DNA from: Chitinophaga horti
Lineage (GTDB): Bacteria > Bacteroidota > Bacteroidia > Chitinophagales > Chitinophagaceae
DNA length: 64,000 nt
Direction: 5' to 3'
Assembly: GCF_022867795.2 (NCBI RefSeq)
Contig: NZ_CP107006.1
Location: 3,906,001 to 3,970,000 of the forward strand
Part shown: piece after piece, positions 1-8,386 of the stretch
How positions within the stretch are numbered: position 1 is the stretch's first letter
Layout of the letters: each line of letters starts with the position of its first letter
Position numbers and translations under genes: made by a program
The notes under the pieces: generated by a model
Seen by the model: the letters and a program-made list of their open reading frames with translations, nothing else
Told to the model about the DNA's origin: nothing
Databases searched by the model: none

Positions 1-272
1 GCAGTATCCCTGTTAAAATGTATCCAAAGCCGGTCTGGCACATGACTGCTCATTAGCGGGCGATTGAAGCCATTGTACTCGCGATTGGTGACTACATGCC
101 AGTTCGTGATGAAGTATGCCTTTTGATTGACTTCCACCACAAAGCCTGTTGCGCTGCCGAGGTAAACGGTATCGGCGAAAATGCGCACCAGCAGGCTGGA
201 GCGGCTTGCGTAACTTACCTGCTGTGCCACTGCGATATGTGCAAACAACATCAGGGCGAAAAATAGCTTCAT
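1..272 (-). CDS. Trypsin-like serine protease/secreted protein, N-terminal part (cut by window edge)
   Basis: The frame opens with ATG at 272 and is still open at base 1, so only about 90 residues are visible. They start with a clear signal peptide (MKLFFALMLFAHIAVAQ) and continue with a short beta-rich stretch in which SATGFVVEV is followed by YFITNWHVV. The G-F-V-V...I-T-N-x-H-V pattern is the part of trypsin-like (S1C/DegP-like) peptidases that holds the catalytic histidine. The aspartate and serine of the triad would lie outside the window. The protein is probably exported to the periplasm. The neighbour at 393 is divergent and also looks like an exported protease-like protein. Assignment to the S1 fold is by motif only; a non-catalytic homologue is possible. 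Confidence 0.6.
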   Translation of the reverse strand, partial: MKLFFALMLFAHIAVAQQVSYASRSSLLVRIFADTVYLGSATGFVVEVNQKAYFITNWHVVTNREYNGFNRPLMSSHVPDRLWIHFNRDT

Positions 273-392
273 GGTTTAAAGATACATAACAGCCCTGTAC
301 CTGCACACAATGATCTGCCATTTCAGCCGGCGAAAGCGATAGTTCAGGTTTCACACCCGATGTATGGGCTTGTTTTTTGTGCACTGGCAGGA

Positions 393-1214
393 ATGAATCT
401 CAAACGTAACATCTCGGGTATACTTTTTTTGCTGCTTATAAGCTTCAACCACGCCCAGGCGCAGGATACGATCCGTTTGTTTAAGTATGCCGGCAACCTG
501 AAGCAGGTGAGAGTGACAATTGCCGGCCGCACCTGCCACCTGCTGTTCGATTCGGGTGGCGGCTTCACCTTACTTTCTCCGGAACTTGCAGCGCAGGCAG
601 GCAAAACGCCGTACGGACAGATGAGTGGCTTTCGCATGTCTGGTGAGAAAATAAATTATCAGCGGATTGACAGTATCACGATAGCGATTGGCAAACTCGA
701 TCTGTTTCATCCGGAGATGGGTGTGTGGGACCTTATGAGCATCCTTCCTGACGGCTTACCAAAGATTGATGGCGTACTGTCATTGAAATCGTTTGAAGGG
801 CGCGTAGTGGAATTGGATCTGGGGAAAGACATGTTGATCTTACATGATGAGGCGCCCAGGCCTGGCAACCAATCAGCCTGGCAATCCATCTCCGCACGCT
901 TCGCTACCGGCAATGAGGGTAACGAACTGACAATATTTCTAAACATCCTGCGCAATAATCGTAACTACTGGTTCCTGTTCGATTCGGGCAACATCGGCGC
1001 GCCGCTTCTTTCTTCCGCGACGGTGAACGAATGGCGGCTGCCTGCTGATAGTACGGGGTTATACGTTACGGATCTTGCGCCTTTGGCAAAGCAGGTAAGT
1101 TGTGAAAAACGGGATATCCTTTACGATGGCGCGCTTAACTTTGGCATTATCAGCCAGCGTCGTTTTTTGCTGGACTTGCGAAAAAGAAAAATATGGATGC
1201 ACATACGTCATTGA
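393..1214 (+). CDS. Exported aspartyl protease-like (retropepsin-fold) protein
   Basis: 273 residues. The ATG at 393 is preferred over the in-frame ATG at 360 because it gives a standard signal peptide (MNLKRNISGILFLLL...AQAQ). Two copies of the hydrophobic-D-S-G motif are visible, LLFDSGGG around D53 and FLFDSGN around D197, each followed by a small/hydrophobic run. This is the layout expected of a two-lobed pepsin/retropepsin-like fold with one catalytic aspartate per lobe. Bacteroidetes carry many such exported aspartyl protease-like proteins, mostly uncharacterised; substrate unknown. It stands alone, divergent from the protease-like gene at the left edge, and ends just before a strong hairpin shared with hom. 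Motifs are clear, activity is inferred. Confidence 0.65.
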   Translation: MNLKRNISGILFLLLISFNHAQAQDTIRLFKYAGNLKQVRVTIAGRTCHLLFDSGGGFTLLSPELAAQAGKTPYGQMSGFRMSGEKINYQRIDSITIAIGKLDLFHPEMGVWDLMSILPDGLPKIDGVLSLKSFEGRVVELDLGKDMLILHDEAPRPGNQSAWQSISARFATGNEGNELTIFLNILRNNRNYWFLFDSGNIGAPLLSSATVNEWRLPADSTGLYVTDLAPLAKQVSCEKRDILYDGALNFGIISQRRFLLDLRKRKIWMHIRH

Positions 1215-1218
1215 TAAA

Positions 1219-1248
1219 AAAAGCCTGCGTACTAACTCGCAGGCTTTT
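1219..1248. terminator. Bidirectional terminator between convergent genes
   Basis: An 11-bp perfect stem (1219-1229 with 1238-1248) has an 8-base loop and A/T tracts on both sides. It lies between the ends of the aspartyl protease-like gene and hom, so it can stop transcription from either side. Confidence 0.8.
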
Positions 1249-1280
1249 CTCTATTTATTCATGGCTGAATTGCATATAGC

Positions 1281-2462
1281 CTACTCCAACACCAGCAGGT
1301 TCACCTCTTTATTCTTCAACCAATTGGCTTCTTTCAGTTTCTGCAGGTTGATCACGCCTACTACATAACGGTAAGTAGGTGACTCGTACTTTTCAGAAAT
1401 GTTATAGAAAGCAGAAAGATCTACCTGGTCCGGCGATTTGTAGCGGAGATACACTTTCAGTTGCACATCATTGGTAAAGATGGGCGAATTGTTCTGGATG
1501 ATTTTTTTGTATTCGTAACGATAGTTGTACAACAGTGCGGAAATGTCGGACAGCACGGCGCTACCGGTTGCAGTACCACCTGCACCTTTACCTACGAAGA
1601 ACTGTTTATCGGTAAAAGCGCTTTCCAGCAAAATACCATTGTACTCATTGTACACATCATACAGCAGGTTGTGTTCTTTGATGAGGTGTGGCAATACGTA
1701 AGCGTTTACATGGCCGTTAGACCTGCGGCAGGAGCCGATCAGTTTGATCGTACAACCGCGTTGTTTCGCGAACTGGATATCGAAATCGTTCAGGTGGCTG
1801 ATGCCGAAGTTGTATACTTCTTCCGGCTTCACGAACGTACCAAAAGCGTGCAGTAACAGGATCACGATCTTAAACTTCGGATCATGACCTTCGATATCGA
1901 GGGTGGGATCTGTTTCTGCGAAGCCCAGGTCCTGCGCCTGTTGCAGGGCAGTATCGAAGCTCAGGTTATCCTCAAATATTTTTGTGAGGATGTAATTCGT
2001 AGAGCCATTACAAATGCCTTCTACTGCATTCAGCAGGTCGTTATCGTAGTATTCTTCCAGGTTACGGATGATGGGAATACTCGCGCAGCTGGATGCTTCG
2101 TACAGGAACGGCACCCTATTCTCAACCTGAAGCTGGTAGAGGGCTGGCAGGTTTTCTGCGATCATGCGTTTGCTGGCGCTTACTACTGCTTTGCCGTTGC
2201 GTAATGCAGTGCTTACGATCTGGTAAGCATCTTCTGTATTGTTGATCAGCTCAACTACCACATCGATAGTGGGGTCGTTAAGGATGTCGTTAGGATCAGT
2301 GGTGAAATAGCTGGCGTCGATAGGACGAGCTTTGTTCGGATCCTTGATACAGATTTTTTTGATGCGGGCATTGATGCCTTTCGTTCTGTTCAATACTTCG
2401 TATAATCCCTGGCCTACTACGCCAAATCCGAAAATACCGAGGTTAATGATCTTCTTTTCCAT
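1281..2462 (-). CDS. hom: Homoserine dehydrogenase
   Basis: 393 residues. The N-terminus shows the dinucleotide-binding loop GIFGFGVVGQGLYEVL, followed by the homoserine dehydrogenase catalytic region with CNGSTNYILTKI, GFAETDPTLDIEGHD and GKGAGGTATGSAVLSD, which are family signatures around the substrate-binding and catalytic lysine region. It reduces aspartate-4-semialdehyde to homoserine, the branch point to methionine and threonine. There is no fused aspartokinase domain. It lies 2 bases downstream of metB on the same strand and behind the same SAM riboswitch, which says this copy serves methionine synthesis. A separate ThrA-type enzyme for threonine elsewhere in the genome is likely but not seen here. 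Confidence 0.93.
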   Translation of the reverse strand: MEKKIINLGIFGFGVVGQGLYEVLNRTKGINARIKKICIKDPNKARPIDASYFTTDPNDILNDPTIDVVVELINNTEDAYQIVSTALRNGKAVVSASKRMIAENLPALYQLQVENRVPFLYEASSCASIPIIRNLEEYYDNDLLNAVEGICNGSTNYILTKIFEDNLSFDTALQQAQDLGFAETDPTLDIEGHDPKFKIVILLLHAFGTFVKPEEVYNFGISHLNDFDIQFAKQRGCTIKLIGSCRRSNGHVNAYVLPHLIKEHNLLYDVYNEYNGILLESAFTDKQFFVGKGAGGTATGSAVLSDISALLYNYRYEYKKIIQNNSPIFTNDVQLKVYLRYKSPDQVDLSAFYNISEKYESPTYRYVVGVINLQKLKEANWLKNKEVNLLVLE

Positions 2463-2464
2463 AC

Positions 2465-3643
2465 TTATTGTAATACAGTAATTTGTTTTCCTAATGGTTG
2501 ATTCAGTTTATCGAGGGCCTGTTTCAGGTCGTTGATGAGGTCTTCCACATCTTCGATACCTACGCTCAGGCGAATGCAGCTATCCTGTAATCCCGCCTTG
2601 CGGCGAAAGTCTTCGGGAATGATGCGATGCGTCATCGTTACCGGGTGTGCCAGCATACTTTTTACGCCGCCGAAACTTTCGGCCAGCTTAAACAGTTTGG
2701 TGCTGTTCACGATACGGATCGCGTTTTTAATATGATCTTCCTTGAGCGAAAAACTAACGATACCGCCGTAGCCCTTTTGTTGCTTGCGGGCGATATGATG
2801 GTTCTTGTGCGTGGCGAGTCCAGGGTAAAACACTTTATCTACCGCGGGATGCTCGTTCAACCATGATGCGATGGCCAGTGCATTGGCACTTTGTTTCTCC
2901 AACCGCAACGCCAGCGTTTCTATCCCGCGAATCGTAAGCCAGGCCTCGAACGGACTGAGAATACTTCCGGAAATATTCTGGTTAAAACGCAGCTGATCAG
3001 CTAATACTTTTGAGTTTACCACTACGAGGCCGGCAATAACATCTGTATGCCCCGCGAGATACTTGGAGGCGCTGTGCACCACGATATCCGCACCCAGCGG
3101 GATGGGCTTTTGCACCAGGGGCGTCGACATCGTATTATCTACCACCAGCAGGATATTATGCTGTTTGGCGATCTTACCGATCGATTTGATATCGGATATC
3201 TTCAACGTAGGATTGGTGGGCGATTCGAGCCAGATGATCTTCGTTTTGGGTGTGATCTTTTCCAGCACTTTATCCGTATCCGACATATCAACGAAATTCA
3301 CCTTGATACCGAAACGTTCGAACATCGAATGGAAGATCTGGAAGATACCGCCGTAAGTATCTTCTACTGCCATGATCTCATCACCGGTTTTTAAAAGCTT
3401 CAAAACCGCGTCTATCGCGGCCATACCGCTGGCGAATGCGAAGCCTGCGTAGCCTTCTTCGAGGCTGCAGATCAGCTCTTCAAGCACTTTGCGGGTGGGG
3501 TTATTGGCGCGCGAAAACTCGAACCCCTTGTTAATGCCGGGCGACTCCTGCACGAAGGTAGACGTCTGGTAGATCGGCACCGATATAGCGCCGGTCAGCT
3601 CGTCTACCGGAATGCTGTGAATCAACTGTGTGGATGGTTTCAT
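2465..3643 (-). CDS. metB: Trans-sulfuration PLP enzyme (cystathionine gamma-synthase / O-acetylhomoserine-type)
   Basis: 392 residues from the ATG at 3643; the longer frame to 3727 would run into the attenuator and is rejected. The protein is a Cys/Met-metabolism PLP enzyme: IPIYQTSTF-like N-terminus, SRANNPTR, FASGMAAIDAV, the aspartate in VVDNTMSTPL that contacts the PLP ring nitrogen, and SASKYLAGH with the Schiff-base lysine at about K194. Members form cystathionine or homocysteine from an activated homoserine, or cleave cystathionine; sequence alone does not settle which. Control by a SAM riboswitch and coupling to hom favour a biosynthetic role in methionine formation. Confidence 0.85.
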   Translation of the reverse strand: MKPSTQLIHSIPVDELTGAISVPIYQTSTFVQESPGINKGFEFSRANNPTRKVLEELICSLEEGYAGFAFASGMAAIDAVLKLLKTGDEIMAVEDTYGGIFQIFHSMFERFGIKVNFVDMSDTDKVLEKITPKTKIIWLESPTNPTLKISDIKSIGKIAKQHNILLVVDNTMSTPLVQKPIPLGADIVVHSASKYLAGHTDVIAGLVVVNSKVLADQLRFNQNISGSILSPFEAWLTIRGIETLALRLEKQSANALAIASWLNEHPAVDKVFYPGLATHKNHHIARKQQKGYGGIVSFSLKEDHIKNAIRIVNSTKLFKLAESFGGVKSMLAHPVTMTHRIIPEDFRRKAGLQDSCIRLSVGIEDVEDLINDLKQALDKLNQPLGKQITVLQ

Positions 3644-3727
3644 AAACGGCTTAAATGATTGGTATGATTTACGAAATCGGGATTCCTGAATATAGATTAT
3701 CCAAAGTAGGCGGGAACGTAGGGGCAC

Positions 3728-3757
3728 AAAAAAAGCCCTTCCGTGGTTGGAAGAGCT
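3728..3757 (-). terminator. Attenuator terminator of the SAM riboswitch
   Basis: On the minus strand a 9-bp stem (3749-3757 with 3734-3742, one wobble) with a 6-base loop is followed by seven T residues. It lies between the SAM aptamer and the metB start, the position expected for a riboswitch-controlled terminator that stops transcription when SAM is bound. Confidence 0.8.
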
Positions 3758-3795
3758 TTATGCTGATATATAGCGATAAATTTAAAATCTCTGCC

Positions 3796-3910
3796 AACTT
3801 ATCTTTCCCCGGTATAAAACCAGGGCCGGAATTAGCACCTTTTCCCGAATAAATCCGGAATGGTTGCTAAGGCTTCGCAGGGCCAGTACCCTCTGCCTTT
3901 CTGGATAAGT
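3796..3910 (-). promoter_or_regulatory. SAM-I (S-box) riboswitch controlling metB-hom
   Basis: The minus strand shows the ordered S-box core: a P1 arm ACTTATCCAG, then AGAGGG, the CTTAGCAACC block, a variable P3 arm, AAGGTGCTAATTCC, and a GGGAAAGATAAGT arm that closes P1 (bases 3901-3910 with about 3796-3804). These are the most conserved SAM-I segments. The aptamer is followed by a rho-independent terminator and then metB, so high SAM should shut off the operon at the transcriptional level. The identification rests on sequence blocks read by eye, which are very distinctive. Confidence 0.92.
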
Positions 3911-3931
3911 AAATATTTAAGAACTGCGGTG

Positions 3932-3964
3932 CAAAGTTAACGGACTAGTAAGCATATTTCCAAA
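3932..3964 (-). promoter_or_regulatory. Bacteroidetes-type promoter of the SAM riboswitch-metB-hom transcript
   Basis: Minus-strand TAACTTTG (3939-3932) matches the TAnnTTTG -7 consensus, with TTTG at 3964-3961, a 21-base spacer. Transcription would start near 3925, just before the aptamer. Confidence 0.65.
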
Positions 3965-4027
3965 TATGGGCGGTAGGAATTTTTTAGACCAGGGGAAAAA
4001 TACTACTTTGATGTAAAGAGATTGAAC

Positions 4028-5308
4028 ATGATGAATGCAATTGTTAACCCCGTCCTCACCGAGGCGCTGCTGCAATATATATGGCAGGCAGGCCTTTTCC
4101 ACCAGGACAACCTCACGACCATTACCGGCGAGCCGGTACGTATTATTCGCACCGGCACGTTGAACCGGGACAGTGGCCCCGATTTCTCGGGAGCGCTGAT
4201 AAAAGTCGGCAATATCATGTGGGGCGGCAATATTGAGCTGCACCTCCAAGCATCCGGGTGGTATAAACACCGGCATCAGCACGACCTCAACTACCGCAAC
4301 GTGGTATTACACGTGGTTTTTGAATTGGATGCGCCTCCTGATAAGCTGCCGCCTATCCCCTGTATTGAGCTGCAAAACCGTATCCCTAAAATCCTGCTTG
4401 AACGTTATCAGAAGCTGATGCGCGAACAGCGGTTCGTACCCTGCGAGCATCAGGCGGCGCAGGTATCTTCACTGGTATGGAGCAACTGGAAAGAACGGAT
4501 GCTCGCGGAACGGTGGGAGTCGAGGGCGGCGGTGTTTGGCGGCTGGCTGGAGCAAACCCGCGGCAATTGGGAAGAAGTTTGTTTCCGCGCCGTAGCCCAG
4601 GCCCTCGGTATGCCTGTAAACGCCACGCCCTTCCTGCAGCTAGCCAGCATCACGCCCCACCTGATGCTCGTTCGGCATAAGCCCCACTTATTTCAACTGG
4701 AGGCCCTGCTATTCGGCCAGGCCGGCTTATTAGAGGGCGACATGCCCGATGCTTATTCGCGAAAACTGGCGCAGGAGTATGCCCATTTGCGACGTAAATA
4801 CCGGCTACAATCCATGCCAGGTCACCTTTGGAAGTTTCTGCGGATGCGGCCGTCCTCCTTCCCGACGCTACGTATAGCCACGCTGGCAGCACTTATACAT
4901 CAAACCAGTCATCTGTTTTCAAGGTTACTGGAGACTGACCACCCCGAGGAGCTTTTTCATGTTGAGTTGTCGCCGTACTGGCAGCAACATTACCGGTTCG
5001 GCAAAACCATGGACAAGCCGGCGGGAATCGGCACTGTAGCCATCCGGAATTTACTGGTGAACACCGTTTGTCCGTTACTATACCTGTATGCAAAACATAA
5101 CAAAGTACCGCATCTGCACTTAAAAGCATTAAGGTTGATAGAAGGCCTGGAGCCGGAGGACAATGCCATTACCCGCAACTGGGAGACAATCGGCATCAAA
5201 AGCGAAAACGCGGTGGATTCACAGGCGTTGCTGCAGCTAAAGCAGCATTATTGTGAGCAGAAGCGGTGTTTGGAGTGCGCCGTGGGGACGAAGTTGTTAA
5301 GGGGGTAG
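4028..5308 (+). CDS. DUF2851 family protein
   Basis: 426 residues from ATG 4028 (a TTG at 4022 is in frame but unneeded). The N-terminal half contains LLQYIWQAGLF, then RTGTLNRDSGPDFSGA and WGGNIELHLQASGW, followed by NVVLHVVFELD. This order is typical of the DUF2851 family, found widely in Bacteroidetes and of unknown function; the D-S-G-P-D-F and E-L-H pattern is suggestive of a nuclease-like metal site, but that is only an impression. A C-terminal C-x2-C-x4-C-x2-C-like cluster (about EQKRCLECAVG) is visible. It stands alone, divergent from the met operon, and ends before a strong hairpin. Confidence 0.8.
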   Translation: MMNAIVNPVLTEALLQYIWQAGLFHQDNLTTITGEPVRIIRTGTLNRDSGPDFSGALIKVGNIMWGGNIELHLQASGWYKHRHQHDLNYRNVVLHVVFELDAPPDKLPPIPCIELQNRIPKILLERYQKLMREQRFVPCEHQAAQVSSLVWSNWKERMLAERWESRAAVFGGWLEQTRGNWEEVCFRAVAQALGMPVNATPFLQLASITPHLMLVRHKPHLFQLEALLFGQAGLLEGDMPDAYSRKLAQEYAHLRRKYRLQSMPGHLWKFLRMRPSSFPTLRIATLAALIHQTSHLFSRLLETDHPEELFHVELSPYWQQHYRFGKTMDKPAGIGTVAIRNLLVNTVCPLLYLYAKHNKVPHLHLKALRLIEGLEPEDNAITRNWETIGIKSENAVDSQALLQLKQHYCEQKRCLECAVGTKLLRG

Positions 5309-5409
5309 GGTTGCTTCAGGTTGCAGAGGTTTGCGAAGCGCTTACACTGCTTTGCTGTCAGGTTACAAGGGTTTGCCAGCCGCTTACAGCAGTTAGCCTC
5401 CCCAAAAGC

Positions 5410-5435
5410 AAAAGCCGCCCCAATCGGCGGCTTTT
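5410..5435. terminator. Bidirectional terminator between DUF2851 gene and osmC-like gene
   Basis: A 10-bp perfect stem (5410-5419 with 5426-5435) has a 6-base loop and flanking A/T tracts, between two convergent genes. Confidence 0.8.
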
Positions 5436-5454
5436 GTTAATGCATTGCGTAAAA

Positions 5455-5862
5455 CTACCAGTTAAACTTCACATCCTGCACGATATCCGGGTGGAGGCTT
5501 TTGGCCACGGGGCAGGTGAGTGCGGTGCGCTCCAGGATAGCGCGTTCCTTCTCACCCAGGCCATGGCCTGCGGGGAAAGTGATCTCCACGTTCACTCCTG
5601 TGATCCTGCGCGGGTCAGTACCCATAATTTTCAGGATGCTGATCTTCGTGCCATCAATATTCCAGTTATGTTGTTTGGCGCTGATGCCCATAAGCGTCAT
5701 CATACAGGACCCCAATGCGCTCGACACCAGGTCGGTGGGAGAAAAACGTTCGCCCTTACCGTTATTGTCTACCGGTGCGTCCGTTTCTACTACGGTGCCG
5801 GAACGTACGTGTGTGGAGGTGGTCCTCAGTTCGCCATTGTATACTATCTCTGCGGTTTGCAT
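5455..5862 (-). CDS. OsmC/Ohr family redox protein
   Basis: 135 residues. OsmC-fold proteins reduce organic hydroperoxides with two cysteines; here these are C53 in SALGSCMMTLMG and C117 in ALTCPVAKSLHPD, both in the usual context. The N-terminal part has GERFSPTDLVSSALG, also family-typical. It is closer to the OsmC/YhfA-like group than to Ohr, judged from the second motif, so the preferred substrate is uncertain. It is a single gene that converges on the DUF2851 gene and is divergent from the gene at 6000. An 18-bp perfect palindrome lies 5 bases before its ATG and may be an operator. Confidence 0.85.
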   Translation of the reverse strand: MQTAEIVYNGELRTTSTHVRSGTVVETDAPVDNNGKGERFSPTDLVSSALGSCMMTLMGISAKQHNWNIDGTKISILKIMGTDPRRITGVNVEITFPAGHGLGEKERAILERTALTCPVAKSLHPDIVQDVKFNW

Positions 5863-5866
5863 TTAC

Positions 5867-5884
5867 TTACGTTTTAAAACGTAA
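5867..5884. promoter_or_regulatory. Perfect 18-bp palindrome at the start of the osmC-like gene
   Basis: The sequence TTACGTTTTAAAACGTAA is identical to its reverse complement. It begins 5 bases upstream of the osmC-like ATG, a position suited to an operator or a leader hairpin. The binding protein is unknown. Confidence 0.45.
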
Positions 5885-5934
5885 AATAAAGGGAAAAAAC
5901 GGAGATACGGGCAACGTTTTGGCCCTAATTTATG

Positions 5935-5942
5935 TATGTTTG
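5935..5942 (+). promoter_or_regulatory. Promoter -7 element for the gene at 6000
   Basis: TATGTTTG fits TAnnTTTG and lies 58 bases before the GTG start. A TTTG is present upstream, but only 13 bases away, so the -33 element is unclear. Confidence 0.45.
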
Positions 5943-5999
5943 TATAGGAATAAAACATAAAACGTAAAGGCGCGTTTATAAAATATAATCCACCCGACT

Positions 6000-6827
6000 G
6001 TGAAAAAAACATACTTAATCTTACTGTTACTGCTCGCAGGTGGTACCTTGCAGGCACAAAGCAGCAAACAGACCAAAAAAGAAGAAAAGGAGCAGAGGAA
6101 ACTAAAGCGCATTTCACTGTTTAAGGAAATTGAGGAGGGTGAAAATACCTACAACCGCGAATTTTCCATGGGCGGGCGCCTAAATACGGACGGGTGGAGC
6201 GGTTTCCTGGAACTGGGTTATAAAAAGACCCGTACCACCACCAACTACTTCCAGTTCGAATTTGCCGAAAAAAAGCACCCTAAACAGGACCGTGCTACCA
6301 ATACCATCACTACCAACTTCGGCTGGTTCAACACCAACCCATACGTATACGGCAAACAAAACAACTTTTTTCAGGCTAAATTCGGTGCCGGCCAGCGTAA
6401 ACTGATCGGTGGCAAAGGCAATAAAAACGGCGTGGAAGTGACCGGCGTGTATTACGGCGGCATCTCCTTCGGCCTTATGAAGCCTTATTACCTCGACCTC
6501 ATGGAAACGCCCAACGACGTTAACAACCGCGAACAAACCAAATACACTTTCGAAGATCGCGACCGGTTCCTTAACCGTGAGCTGATCTACGGCGGCGGTG
6601 GCTTCTTCAAAGGTTGGGGTGAACTTAAGTTTGCACCAGGGCTGCACGCTAAATCCGGCCTCCGGTTCGACTGGGCCAGGTTCAATGACGTGATCAGCGC
6701 CTTGGAAGTAGGTTTAAATGCCGAAATTTACTCGAAAGAGGTGCCAATCATGGTGGAATATGATCCTAAACGCTTCTTTTTCAATGCTTACTTATCTTTA
6801 CAGTTCGGAAAGCGCTGGAATAAGTAA
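6000..6827 (+). CDS. Exported protein, probable outer-membrane beta-barrel
   Basis: 275 residues starting at GTG 6000. The signal peptide (KKTYLILLLLLAGGTLQAQ) is followed by a charged Lys/Glu-rich linker (about residues 20-45) and then alternating aromatic/polar segments such as SGFLELGYKKTRTTTNYFQF and a C-terminal FFFNAYLSLQFGKRW, which look like beta strands of an outer-membrane barrel. I recognise no enzyme motif. Similar proteins are common in Chitinophagaceae without assigned function. It is followed at 30 bases by lipA, whose promoter overlaps its stop codon; the association with lipA may be positional only. Confidence 0.65.
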   Translation: MKKTYLILLLLLAGGTLQAQSSKQTKKEEKEQRKLKRISLFKEIEEGENTYNREFSMGGRLNTDGWSGFLELGYKKTRTTTNYFQFEFAEKKHPKQDRATNTITTNFGWFNTNPYVYGKQNNFFQAKFGAGQRKLIGGKGNKNGVEVTGVYYGGISFGLMKPYYLDLMETPNDVNNREQTKYTFEDRDRFLNRELIYGGGGFFKGWGELKFAPGLHAKSGLRFDWARFNDVISALEVGLNAEIYSKEVPIMVEYDPKRFFFNAYLSLQFGKRWNK

Positions 6828-6832
6828 CTTTG
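6825..6832 (+). promoter_or_regulatory. Promoter -7 element for lipA
   Basis: TAACTTTG fits TAnnTTTG; its first three bases are the TAA stop codon of the preceding gene. It lies 25 bases before the lipA ATG. Confidence 0.5.
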
Positions 6833-6857
6833 CGTTTTAACAAAGCTAGGAATTGAG

Positions 6858-7751
6858 ATGCAAGAACTACCCGTTATAGCAGCCGAACCAGCTGCACCAA
6901 GAGTGAAAAAGCCCGACTGGCTGCGCGTAAAGCTTCCCATCGGAGAAAGTTACAGGCAGGTAAGGAACCTGGTAGATACCCATAAATTACATACCATCTG
7001 CGAAAGCGGAAACTGTCCCAATATGGGCGAATGCTGGGGAGCCGGCACCGCCACCTTTATGATATTGGGTAATATCTGTACCCGCAGCTGCGGCTTCTGC
7101 GCAGTAGCCACCGGCCGCCCCGAAGCGGTTGATTGGGACGAACCACAGCGTGTTGCCGAAGCGATCATGCTGATGAAGGTGAAACATGCGGTAATTACCT
7201 CGGTAGACAGGGACGAATTGAAGGACGGCGGCTCCATCATCTGGGCCAACACCATCAAAGCCGTACGCGCCCTGAACCCGACCACTACCATGGAAACGCT
7301 GATCCCCGACTTCCGCGGACAGTGGGAAAACCTTCAGCGCATTATCGAAGTAGCCCCGGATGTGGTAAGCCACAACCTGGAAACGGTAGAGCGCCTGACC
7401 AAACAAGTAAGGATCCAGGCTAAATACCACCGCAGCCTGGAAGTGATCCGTCGCCTGAAAGAAGGCGGTATGCGCACGAAGAGCGGCATTATGCTGGGCC
7501 TCGGTGAAACCAAAGAAGAAACGCTCCAGAGCATGCAGGACCTCCGCGACAACGGTTGTGATGTAGTAACCCTCGGCCAATACCTGCAACCCACTCCCAA
7601 ACACCTGCCGGTAGTACGCTTCGTACACCCCGACGAGTTTGCGGAACTGCGCGAAGCCGGTTACGCCATGGGCCTCGACTATGTAGAAGCGGGCCCGCTG
7701 GTACGCTCGTCTTACCATGCAGAAAAACACATCTTCAGCGGAAGAAAATAG
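6858..7751 (+). CDS. lipA: Lipoyl synthase (radical SAM)
   Basis: 297 residues. Both iron-sulfur cluster motifs of lipoyl synthase are intact: the auxiliary cluster CX4CX5C (C48, C53, C59 in [12 protein letters not shown]) and the radical-SAM cluster CX3CX2C (C74, C78, C81 in CTRSCGFC). The C-terminus carries RSSYHAEK with the serine that ligates the auxiliary cluster. The enzyme inserts two sulfurs into octanoyl groups on lipoyl domains of 2-oxoacid dehydrogenases and the glycine cleavage system, in the cytoplasm. It is monocistronic: its own promoter precedes it and a strong terminator follows. Confidence 0.96.
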   Translation: MQELPVIAAEPAAPRVKKPDWLRVKLPIGESYRQVRNLVDTHKLHTICESGNCPNMGECWGAGTATFMILGNICTRSCGFCAVATGRPEAVDWDEPQRVAEAIMLMKVKHAVITSVDRDELKDGGSIIWANTIKAVRALNPTTTMETLIPDFRGQWENLQRIIEVAPDVVSHNLETVERLTKQVRIQAKYHRSLEVIRRLKEGGMRTKSGIMLGLGETKEETLQSMQDLRDNGCDVVTLGQYLQPTPKHLPVVRFVHPDEFAELREAGYAMGLDYVEAGPLVRSSYHAEKHIFSGRK

Positions 7752-7768
7752 GTTTAAATGATATAGAG

Positions 7769-7796
7769 AACGGCCGGTACTGGAGTACCGGCCGTT
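7769..7796. terminator. Terminator after lipA
   Basis: A 12-bp perfect stem (7769-7780 with 7785-7796) has a 4-base loop and a T tract on the plus side; it also faces the convergent CPCC gene. Confidence 0.85.
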
Positions 7797-7813
7797 TTTG
7801 TTTTATTAGATCT

Positions 7814-8320
7814 TTACTTCCTTAAATACTGCTCCGGCTCCTCCGTCACGTTCACCTTATACTTCAAGTCAAACACACCCCATTCCTTGAAATTTCGCAT
7901 GCCTTCATCAAGGGTCATCGCGTTTTCTTCGGAGAAGCGTTCGGGTTCGCAGCTGCCATCGTCTTCCCAGAAGCATACAGGGCAGATTTCCAGCTGCTCG
8001 CGGCGGGATATGGTGCGGTAACCACAGCAGCAGCAAGGTTCGTATAACAGCGGGGCGCCATCGATCTCGATCGGCTGCTGTTGATGTTGTGAGAGTTTTT
8101 GTTCGATGTATTCATTCGTTACCGCCAATAACTGCGACCGCAGGTAATGCACGGCATCCAGTTCTTCCGTAATGTTGCTTTCATCTGCCAGTCCGATCGT
8201 AGTGGCGATCGCTTTTCGTTCGGCGGCGGACAATTGCGCCAATCTTTGCCTGGCAAGCAGTTCCTCGGCATCTTCTCTTGGTATACGCGTCTTCATGTGC
8301 CCTTGGTCTATATATTTCAT
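7814..8320 (-). CDS. Cysteine-rich CPCC-domain protein
   Basis: 168 residues. The central region has four consecutive cysteines followed by GYRTI, and after about 14 residues ICPVCFWEDDG, which is the layout of the small CPCC (Cys_rich_CPCC) domain, probably a zinc-binding knuckle. The N-terminal 90 residues are helical and charged (REDAEELLARQRLAQLS) and are not part of that domain. CPCC proteins are widespread and of unknown function, sometimes linked to toxin-immunity gene sets, but here the neighbours are lipA and a glycosidase-like protein, which give no hint. Start: ATG 8320; an ATG at 8296 would also work. Confidence 0.75.
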   Translation of the reverse strand: MKYIDQGHMKTRIPREDAEELLARQRLAQLSAAERKAIATTIGLADESNITEELDAVHYLRSQLLAVTNEYIEQKLSQHQQQPIEIDGAPLLYEPCCCCGYRTISRREQLEICPVCFWEDDGSCEPERFSEENAMTLDEGMRNFKEWGVFDLKYKVNVTEEPEQYLRK

Positions 8321-8386
8321 GGAAAATTAGCTATTAAATTTTACAAGCGGAAAAAATTGCTCCGGCCCCTATCCTATTTTCGCAGC

